Below are positions 6,311 through 12,415 of a stretch of DNA of 12,415 nt, piece after piece (position 1 is the stretch's first letter; the number at the start of each line of letters is the position of its first letter). The stretch lies in NCBI GenBank assembly GCA_937915485.1, contig CALGII010000180.1, positions 1-12,415 of the forward strand. Reading direction: 5' to 3'. A program made the position numbers and the translations under genes. Source of the stretch: an uncultured Ignavibacteriota bacterium. GTDB lineage: Bacteria; Bacteroidota; Ignavibacteria; Tepidaquicellales; Tepidaquicellaceae. The notes under the pieces are model-generated. The model was not told where the DNA came from, searched no databases, and saw only the letters and a list, made by a program, of their open reading frames with translations.

Positions 6311-8728
6311 ATGAATAAGAAAAGAATTCTGTTGGTTGAAGATGAAATAACTTCATCGAAGAGTCTCAGTAAAAATCTGGTAAAATACGGTTATGAAGTA
6401 GTTTCCGTAATGACCAAAGGGGAAGATGTCGTTAAAAATGTTGAAAGCCTTAAGCCTGACCTCATACTTATGGATATAAACTTAGCGGGTGAAATGGACG
6501 GAATAGAAGCGGCATCCTTAATACAGTCAAAATCGGACATCCCTGTAATTTACATAACGGTATTCGAAGATGAAAAGATATTGCAAAGAGCGTTGAACAC
6601 GTCTCCGTTCAGTTACCTCTCGAAACCGGTATCTGATAAGGAGTTGAACAACGCGATTGAAATTGCTCTTCACAGGCACAATCTCGAAAAAATTCTGAAG
6701 AAGCACGAGAAGTGGCTCGAAGCTTTGCTAAAAGGCATAGACGACGCGGTTGTCATCACAGACGATGAAGGACAAATATCTTACCTGAATCCGCTTACGG
6801 AAAAATTTACGGGCTGGGAAATGGATGAAGCGTTTGGAATAGCACACGGAGAAATATTGAATCTGCGGCGTGATGGTAGCAACAGGCAGACAGAAAGCCC
6901 CGTGGTTTCGGCTTTGCAGTACAATGTCGCAATCGATATACAGCCGGACACATACCTTATATCGAAGGACGGAAGACGGACCTATATTAGCGGCAAGGCG
7001 ATTCCGTTCTACAGCGATAGCGGCGCACTGTCGGGCGTCGTGGTGCTCTTAAAAGAAATCACGGAAAGGTTGAAATCAATCGCGGAGAAAAAGAGCGATC
7101 TAGAGAACAGATTCATCGAACGCACCGCCGAACTAATGGAGGAAAATGTCGGCCGCAAGAAAGCGGAAGAGTCACTGCACACGAGCGAAGAGAAATACAG
7201 GAAAATTGTTGAAACATCGCTCGAGGGAATCTGGCTTTCCGATAACAACCTGAGGACAACTTTTGTTAACCGGAGAATGGCGGACCTGCTCGGTTACACA
7301 ACCGAAGAGTTGCTTTCCACTCAACTGACCGTGCATCTCGATGAGGAATGCAAGAACCTGATCATTAATGAATTCGAGAACAGAACATTCGCAAGCGGAA
7401 ATCCGAGGGAATTGCTGTTTAAACGAAAAGACGGAGAAGGTCTCTGGGCGCTCGTTTCATCAACTATTCTTCTTGACGATTCCGGCAAGTCCATTGGTTA
7501 TCTTTCAATGATAACGGACATTACGGAACGGAAAATCGCGGAAAAGGAGATGCTGGAAGCCAAAAAGAAAGCGGAGGAATCAAGCAAATTGAAATCCGTA
7601 CTTATTATGAACCTGAATCACGAATTGCGAACGCCGATGAACGGCATACTTGGATTCGCGTCGCTACTGAAGGACGAGATTTCAGATCCATCACACGCGG
7701 AGATAATGAAAGATATATATTCTTCGGGAGAAAGGCTTATGCATACGCTGAACTCTATTATGGAATTCGCGATGCTCGAATCAGGCCACTCGAAACCAAA
7801 AATCGAAGAGCATAATCTACGGTTGGCCGTGCTGCCGGTCATTGACGAATTCGTGAGCAAGGCAGCGGAAAAAGATATAAGTTTCTCCGTAAACGCGGGC
7901 AAAGAAGACGTTATGGTAAACACTGACGCCGAAATGCTGAAGGCGGTGGTCACTAATATTGTTGACAACGCGATCAAGTTTACAGAATGCGGCGGAATTG
8001 CTCTCGAGTTCGGAGTCGTCAAAGAAGACGAAGCGATGCGGGCTGTGATAAGCGTCTGTGATACCGGGATTGGCATACCGAAAGACAAGCAGTCCGTTAT
8101 ATTTGACGAGTTCCAGCAGGCGAGCGAAGGTTACGGCAGGTCACATGAGGGAATCGGGCTGGGACTTTCAATCGCAAAAAGAATATCAGACCTTTTAGAC
8201 GTTAGATTACATCTGGACAGTTCCGATTCAAACGGCACAATTTTCAAAATAAACATTCCCGCGGTCAGGACGCTTGAGCGCGAGCCCGAAGAACCGGCGC
8301 GTCCCGAATCAGGTGCAATAAGTAACAAGACCAAAGAAGATGATATTCCCGCAGATATCAAGGAAATTTTAATTGTTGAAGATAACAAAGCCAATGTTGA
8401 CCTCGCGATTATATTTCTCAAAAAAATCTACAAAGTTGCGTTCGCTTATACCGGAGAAAAGGCGATAGAGATGGCAAAGGTTAACAAGTACTCATTGATA
8501 TTAACCGACGTAAATCTCGGCGCAGGCATAGACGGAATCGAGACTCAGAAAAGAATCAGAAAAATAAAGGGGTACGAAAAAATTCCCAACATAGTAATCA
8601 CGGGATATTCGACGCCTGAGGACAAAGAGAGACTTCTTAGCGAAGGATTCGACGATTTCATTTCAAAGCCTTACACAAAAATACTATTGATACAAGCCAT
8701 TCAAAGCCAGTTGAAGAAAATGAAATAG
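6311..8728 (+). CDS. Hybrid sensor histidine kinase, REC-PAS-PAS-HisKA-HATPase-REC
   Basis: 805-aa cytoplasmic signalling kinase; no signal peptide or membrane segment is seen. Domains: receiver 1-125 with acidic E10/D11, phospho-acceptor Asp55, Thr83 and Lys105; PAS 135-253, ending KEITER; a charged coiled coil about 254-295; a second PAS 295-407, ending ITDITER; HisKA about 425-490 with H-box NHELRTP (phospho-His437); ATPase with N-box Asn549/Asn553, G1 DTGIGIP (584-590) and G2 GIGLGL (614-619); and a second receiver about 685-805 with E690/D691 and Asp733. All catalytic residues are intact. Input is likely phosphate from another kinase through the first receiver and/or a ligand in the PAS domains; output would pass through Asp733 to a phosphotransfer partner not present here. 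The ATG has no Shine-Dalgarno. The next gene is 185 bp downstream on the same strand. Confidence 0.95.
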   Translation: MNKKRILLVEDEITSSKSLSKNLVKYGYEVVSVMTKGEDVVKNVESLKPDLILMDINLAGEMDGIEAASLIQSKSDIPVIYITVFEDEKILQRALNTSPFSYLSKPVSDKELNNAIEIALHRHNLEKILKKHEKWLEALLKGIDDAVVITDDEGQISYLNPLTEKFTGWEMDEAFGIAHGEILNLRRDGSNRQTESPVVSALQYNVAIDIQPDTYLISKDGRRTYISGKAIPFYSDSGALSGVVVLLKEITERLKSIAEKKSDLENRFIERTAELMEENVGRKKAEESLHTSEEKYRKIVETSLEGIWLSDNNLRTTFVNRRMADLLGYTTEELLSTQLTVHLDEECKNLIINEFENRTFASGNPRELLFKRKDGEGLWALVSSTILLDDSGKSIGYLSMITDITERKIAEKEMLEAKKKAEESSKLKSVLIMNLNHELRTPMNGILGFASLLKDEISDPSHAEIMKDIYSSGERLMHTLNSIMEFAMLESGHSKPKIEEHNLRLAVLPVIDEFVSKAAEKDISFSVNAGKEDVMVNTDAEMLKAVVTNIVDNAIKFTECGGIALEFGVVKEDEAMRAVISVCDTGIGIPKDKQSVIFDEFQQASEGYGRSHEGIGLGLSIAKRISDLLDVRLHLDSSDSNGTIFKINIPAVRTLEREPEEPARPESGAISNKTKEDDIPADIKEILIVEDNKANVDLAIIFLKKIYKVAFAYTGEKAIEMAKVNKYSLILTDVNLGAGIDGIETQKRIRKIKGYEKIPNIVITGYSTPEDKERLLSEGFDDFISKPYTKILLIQAIQSQLKKMK

Positions 8729-8744
8729 CGGGAATCCCGTGAAA

Positions 8745-8765
8745 TACCGACGATGAAATTCGGTA
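8745..8765. other. Small hairpin after the kinase gene
   Basis: TACCGA (8745-8750) and TCGGTA (8760-8765) form a 6-bp perfect stem with a 9-base loop, 17 bp after the kinase stop. A weaker CGGG-AAT-CCCG element precedes it at 8729-8739. No T-run follows, so it is not a standard rho-independent terminator. It may protect a 3' end or be chance. Confidence 0.25.
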
Positions 8766-8870
8766 AACATATCGCCGTTATCATCATAACACATTCCGGA
8801 CATCTTTCCTTCAAATTTGAGAGCATAGATTCAGTCCCCAGTTATTTTCTAAAAGGCAAAATAAATAAAA

Positions 8871-8901
8871 TTTGATTTAACAGGGATAATTCATATATTT
8901 A
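8871..8901 (+). promoter_or_regulatory. Candidate promoter of the STAND-TPR gene
   Basis: TTTG (8871-8874) is followed after exactly 19 bp by TATATTTA (8894-8901), matching the Bacteroidota promoter pattern TTTG-N19-TAnnTTTG in all but the last base. As a sigma-70 site it reads TTGATT-N16-TATATT. The -10 octamer is identical to that at the tRNA promoter. It ends 12 bp before the ATG, so the mRNA would be nearly leaderless. Confidence 0.5.
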
Positions 8902-8913
8902 TACCAGACTAAT

Positions 8914-11508
8914 ATGGACTCATCCTCGCACATCAGCGGAAAGAATGAAACGAGAATCTACAACGACGTAGAATCCGCAGCCGCATTGTTTTTCCCCGAG
9001 ATATCCGGAAAGACGGGAGAAAATACGAGAGTGCACGTTTACCACGGGAAAAAGGGAATTGGAAAATCCATATTCTGCAGACAACTATACAGGCTCGTGG
9101 AAATTGAAAATACACGGCTAACAGCGTATCTTGATTTCAGGGAAAATCAGAATAAGGAAATTGACTGGTTTTTGTTTAAACTGAGAAACCATTTCAACAA
9201 GGAGTTCGATGCGGTATTCCCTTCATTTGACATAGCCTATTCTATTTATGTTCAAAAAACAAATCCGGGCAAAACTCCCGTGAACGATAAGTTGCCACTG
9301 CTCGAAGGAAAAGGTCCTATGAAGAGCATAATCAAGTCGGCGGGCGGACTGCCGGGCAAGGGCTTTGTGCCGGTGCTAAGCGGCATATTCGCGACGCCGG
9401 GAAACAGATACAAGGAATGGTGGAATAAAAGGGGAAAGACTGAACTCGCTAACATACTTCCGCTCGAGCCAGAAGAAATACTGCACAGACTTTTATTTTT
9501 CTGGGCGGAAGATTTTAATGAGTTTCTAAAATCGACAAAGAAAGAAGCGGTAATTTTTTTAAACGCTTGTGAATTACCCGATACCGATGGTGATACGGAT
9601 TATAATTATCTTACGGAAAATCAACTGCATCAGTGGATATTAAGGCTCGTTGGCGTTATGTTTGTTATTACACGCGAAACGATATTTGACTTGAAGAAAA
9701 AAGATAATAATTGGTCCGACATCCTGAAAAATAAAAAAATCGACAAGTATCTCGAAAGAAGCACGTCCGACTATTTAAAGCATAACGGAATCGAGGATGC
9801 GAGACTAAACTCGTTAATAGGAAAAGAATGCAGGGAAAATCCGTTTCTTATTAACCTTTCGATTGATTACTACCGTGAAATAAAGACGACTGAAAATCGA
9901 GAGCCCGCCGCGGAAGATTTTGAAAACTTCGGCGATACCGCGTTCGAAAGGCTTCTTTCTTTACTCGAAAAATCAGAAACAGAGACGCTGAAAATTCTGT
10001 CATTCACAGTGAACTGGGACAGCGCATTATTTTCGTCGCTCATCAGTCATTTTCATACGGAGTATAAATCTGACAGATTGAAAAACCTGACCAGGTTTTC
10101 TTTCATCAAGGAATCAGAACTTTCAGGGTTTTACGAAATGGATGATAAATTCAGTGAACTAATGAAAAGCCGCGGGGATATTCCGGAACACGAAAAAATA
10201 TATAAATTCCTGTTCGGATATCATAACGACCTTATAAAGAAAATTGATTACTCAAGCATAACAAATTTTGATAAGAACGTCTTTCGTAACGCGTTCCGAT
10301 ACGCGAAGCATATATTCGGATTTTATGAACTGGCTAACTGGTTTTTCTCATTCATATACGAGTTTAAAAATGCCGGGAAATACAGATTTCTGCTTACTTT
10401 CATAAACGACTTAACAGATATTCTAAGAACAACAGATAAAGGAGATTCGACTGAATATTCAGAGATGCTTATGAAATGCGGCATTTATTACAAGGAAATC
10501 GGGAGATACAAGGATGCCGAAAATCTGCTGAGGCGTACGTTAACAATTACGGAAGCAAAGCAGGGAACCGAAAGCAAGGAGTACGCTGCCTGCCTTATGC
10601 ATTTAGCGGATGCTCTGTTCGGACAGGGTGAATATACCGAAGCGGAGCCGCTTTATCTTAAATCAATAGTTTTACTGAATCCTCTCGGCGAAAAGGAAAG
10701 CGCATTCAGCACGCAATCGCTTATGCACGTTGCCATTTTATTCGCAAGGCAGGGAAAATTCGAGAAAGCCATATCATTGTTCGAAAAGATACTGAAAGTA
10801 AGAAGCAAAACTGACGGGGAAGAGCATCCTGTAGTGTTCAGAATACGTACTAACATTGCGAACATTGAATTCGAGAGAAAAAATTACGCGAAAGCGGAAT
10901 CTTTATACAGGAAAATACTTGAGTCAGAAAGAATATATTACGGTGACAACCATCCCGAAGTTAGCAAGGCAATGATAAATCTTGGGAATCTGCTGATTGA
11001 ACTTAAAAATTATTCCGAGACATCCTCGTTGTACGAAAGAGCGAAAGAAATTTTCGAGGAATTTTACGGCAATGAGCACCCGGATTACGCCATGACGTTG
11101 AACAATCTCGCGTATTTGAATTTCGTAACGGATAATTTCGATGCTTCAAAAAAATATTACCTACTCGCCCTTAATATATACAAGAACGTTCTCGGTAACG
11201 AACATCCTGATCTGGCGATACTTTACAATAACATCGGCAGACTGTACACAAAAATGAAAAATTTTTCCGAAGCCGAACGCTTCATAAGGGATTCTCTTGA
11301 AATAAAAATTAAGAAATTCGGACTCGATAATCCCGAAACCGGAAATGCATATGCCAGTCTTGCCGAATTATATGAATCGACGGGAAACATAAAAGAGGCT
11401 CTTTTTTATTATAAAAAATACGAAGAGATACTTAAATCAAAATTTTCTCAGGACAATCCCGAGATACAAATAATAATGAAAAAAATATCTTCCCTGAAAT
11501 GCGAATAA
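8914..11508 (+). CDS. STAND-type P-loop NTPase with C-terminal TPR repeats
   Basis: 864 aa, predicted cytoplasmic. A short N-terminus leads to a canonical Walker A GKKGIGKS (45-52). A Gly/hydrophobic segment (about 134-178) is inserted before the Walker B strand AVIFLNACE (212-220), where Asn217 replaces the expected Asp and Glu220 remains. VMFVITRE ends in the sensor-like Arg254. An ENPFL motif (308-312) stands at the GxP position of STAND/NB-ARC modules, and a winged-helix-like domain follows at about 343-420. After a helical linker come eight TPRs of about 42 residues (511-848), kinesin-light-chain type, with recurring GxxH-P(E/D) joints. STAND proteins are usually nucleotide-controlled switches in which the repeat half senses a partner; no effector domain is seen at either end. 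The ATG lacks a Shine-Dalgarno. It may act in regulation with the upstream kinase, but that link is only positional. Confidence 0.85.
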   Translation: MDSSSHISGKNETRIYNDVESAAALFFPEISGKTGENTRVHVYHGKKGIGKSIFCRQLYRLVEIENTRLTAYLDFRENQNKEIDWFLFKLRNHFNKEFDAVFPSFDIAYSIYVQKTNPGKTPVNDKLPLLEGKGPMKSIIKSAGGLPGKGFVPVLSGIFATPGNRYKEWWNKRGKTELANILPLEPEEILHRLLFFWAEDFNEFLKSTKKEAVIFLNACELPDTDGDTDYNYLTENQLHQWILRLVGVMFVITRETIFDLKKKDNNWSDILKNKKIDKYLERSTSDYLKHNGIEDARLNSLIGKECRENPFLINLSIDYYREIKTTENREPAAEDFENFGDTAFERLLSLLEKSETETLKILSFTVNWDSALFSSLISHFHTEYKSDRLKNLTRFSFIKESELSGFYEMDDKFSELMKSRGDIPEHEKIYKFLFGYHNDLIKKIDYSSITNFDKNVFRNAFRYAKHIFGFYELANWFFSFIYEFKNAGKYRFLLTFINDLTDILRTTDKGDSTEYSEMLMKCGIYYKEIGRYKDAENLLRRTLTITEAKQGTESKEYAACLMHLADALFGQGEYTEAEPLYLKSIVLLNPLGEKESAFSTQSLMHVAILFARQGKFEKAISLFEKILKVRSKTDGEEHPVVFRIRTNIANIEFERKNYAKAESLYRKILESERIYYGDNHPEVSKAMINLGNLLIELKNYSETSSLYERAKEIFEEFYGNEHPDYAMTLNNLAYLNFVTDNFDASKKYYLLALNIYKNVLGNEHPDLAILYNNIGRLYTKMKNFSEAERFIRDSLEIKIKKFGLDNPETGNAYASLAELYESTGNIKEALFYYKKYEEILKSKFSQDNPEIQIIMKKISSLKCE
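10444..11457 (+). repeat. Eight tandem 42-residue TPR-coding repeats
   Basis: Protein-level repeats in the 3' part of the STAND gene. The last six are exactly 42 residues each (597-848), and the first two together span 86. The shared pattern is an A/N-rich helix with L-xx-L-A/G, then NY/NF-xx-A, then a Y/L-rich helix, ending G(N/D)xH-P(E/D). The DNA copies are diverged, so there is no sign of recent duplication. Such 42-mers usually form a superhelical peptide-binding surface. Confidence 0.88.
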
Positions 11509-11551
11509 CCCCCTACAATTCTTACTCCCTGCGATTTTCATAAATATAGTA

Positions 11552-11584
11552 TACGCATTAAATTCATAGTATGAATACTGCGTA
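11552..11584. repeat. Imperfect 33-bp inverted repeat (possible operator or RNA hairpin)
   Basis: Outer arms TACGCA (11552-11557) and TGCGTA (11579-11584) flank inner arms ATTCATA (11562-11568) and TATGAAT (11570-11576) centred on G11569. Thirteen base pairs match, with a small asymmetric interruption (TTAA against AC). It lies 44 bp after the STAND-TPR stop and 214 bp before the next ATG. No T-run follows, so a binding site or processed 3' hairpin fits better than a classical terminator. Confidence 0.45.
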
Positions 11585-11797
11585 ATCAAATGTTAGTTAA
11601 TCTCGATTCACAAAAATATGACTGAAATCTAACGAAAAACAAGGTTTTAATATTTAAGAAATGGTATAATATTTGCAAGATATCTTATCAAGTATAAAGG
11701 GACCTACTGTATTTCTTGACTCCTGTTCTTTAACTTAAATAAAAAAGTAAAGGGATTTTTCTTTTTCCCAACATCTTATTCATCTAATTTGGTCAAA
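11585..11797 (+). promoter_or_regulatory. Upstream region of the exported-protein gene; weak promoter candidates only
   Basis: TTGACT (11716-11721) with TAAAAA (11740-11745) at 18 bp is the nearest sigma-70-like pair. A perfect TATAAT at 11665-11670 has no good -35 partner. No Shine-Dalgarno precedes the ATG at 11798. The short GGGA/TCCC pairing around 11752-11769 is too weak to call. Confidence 0.2.
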
Positions 11798-12415
11798 ATG
11801 AAAAATGTAATAATCGCGGTAATTCTTTTAATGGTGTTTGCAGACGCGCATTCCCAGTGGTATAATAATTACAACACGGGAAATGATATGAAAGCGGTAT
11901 CATTTTCCGATAATAACACGGGATGGGCTGTCGGAGCAAACAATACGATTGTTAAGACTACAAACGGGGGTAATAACTGGTTTGCGCAAAACTGCGGACT
12001 TCCATTCGTAACTAATTTCAATTCTGTATATTTCTACGATAATGATAATGGCTTAATAACAGGCAACCCGAATGAGGGCAGCACTGTAATTATCAAAACC
12101 ACTAACGGAGGAAATAACTGGCAGTTACTTTCAGTGCCTCAATCCGATTACATACTTACAGACGTAGTATTCATACCCGTAAGCCGATTTGCGCTTGTCA
12201 GCGGATACAATTCCTCGAATAATCTCGGTATAATATTAAAATCCACTGATGACGGCACGACCTGGAATACCTGTTATAATGGTCCGAGTAGGATAAACAG
12301 CATAAGAATGCAAACACAGGTATTCGGATTCGCGTGCGGTGATATTCTTATAAAGACTACGAATCAGGGAAATAACTGGTTCAACGTTGCTTCTTCGGAT
12401 AATATCAATGATTTA
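11798..12415 (+). CDS. Exported Ycf48-like Asp-box repeat protein, N-terminal part, cut by window edge
   Basis: 206 codons are visible, running off the right end in frame. The N-terminus is a signal peptide: Lys2, a hydrophobic core VIIAVILLMVFA (4-15) and a likely cleavage after AHS (17-19), so the mature protein should start at Gln20 and be exported. Four Asp-box-type turns follow: TTNGGNNW at 54-61 and 101-108, the consensus form STDDGTTW at 149-156, and TTNQGNNW at 187-194, spaced 47, 48 and 38 residues. Such repeats form beta-propeller blades, as in Ycf48/HCF136 and sialidase-like proteins. In Bacteroidota and Ignavibacteria such proteins are often surface or secreted and carry a C-terminal type IX secretion tail, which would lie outside the window. 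The substrate or partner is unknown. Asn-rich composition differs from the neighbouring cytoplasmic proteins, as usual for exported ones. Confidence 0.88.
   Translation, partial: MKNVIIAVILLMVFADAHSQWYNNYNTGNDMKAVSFSDNNTGWAVGANNTIVKTTNGGNNWFAQNCGLPFVTNFNSVYFYDNDNGLITGNPNEGSTVIIKTTNGGNNWQLLSVPQSDYILTDVVFIPVSRFALVSGYNSSNNLGIILKSTDDGTTWNTCYNGPSRINSIRMQTQVFGFACGDILIKTTNQGNNWFNVASSDNINDL

Noticed and set aside
8729..8765. Rho-independent terminator after the hybrid kinase
   Set aside because: The stems are only 4 and 6 bp and no T-run follows either.
8914..11508. STAND gene as an Avs-type antiphage defence protein
   Set aside because: No N-terminal nuclease, protease, TIR or membrane effector is present and no defence genes surround it. 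Architecture alone does not support a defence call.
11677..11686. Palindrome AAGATATCTT as an operator
   Set aside because: A single 10-bp palindrome in A+T-rich DNA is expected by chance and is not placed at a convincing promoter.

Overview
The window looks like a chromosomal segment from a Gram-negative bacterium of the Bacteroidota/Chlorobi/Ignavibacteria type. This is inferred from five things: surface-glycan genes typical of an LPS-bearing envelope; start codons without Shine-Dalgarno sequences; two promoter-like sites resembling the Bacteroidota TTTG/TAnnTTTG pattern; a large soluble hybrid histidine kinase; and a secreted Asp-box protein of a kind common in that group. No rRNA or marker protein is present to fix the taxon.

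Left half (1-5636, all minus strand): a compact run of six genes, read from right to left. They are a UDP-GlcNAc 2-epimerase (wecB), an endonuclease III (nth), three different family-9 glycosyltransferases (heptosyltransferase-like), and the 5' part of a DegT/PerA-type sugar aminotransferase cut by the window edge. Every junction is a 1-4 bp overlap or a gap of at most 3 bp, so this looks like one translationally coupled operon. The likely output is nucleotide-sugar precursors (ManNAc and a 4-amino-sugar such as perosamine) and their transfer into LPS or another surface polysaccharide. The DNA-repair gene nth is the outsider. Two internal genes begin with TTG.

Middle (5637-6310): a divergent intergenic region with a tRNA-Glu(TTC) gene and its own promoter, then about 420 bp without a supportable gene, including an 81-bp block that is 94% A+T.

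Right half (6311-12415, all plus strand): a cytoplasmic hybrid histidine kinase with a receiver domain at each end (REC-PAS-PAS-HisKA-HATPase-REC). It is followed by a STAND-type P-loop protein with a winged-helix-like middle and eight 42-residue kinesin-light-chain-type TPRs. The STAND protein has a promoter-like site of its own and an Asn where the Walker B Asp is expected. Last comes the start of an exported Ycf48-like Asp-box repeat protein. The kinase and STAND gene are co-oriented and both are signalling proteins, but a functional link is only a hypothesis. A 33-bp imperfect inverted repeat lies between the STAND gene and the exported-protein gene.

I found no CRISPR array, insertion sequence, phage gene or classical rho-independent terminator.
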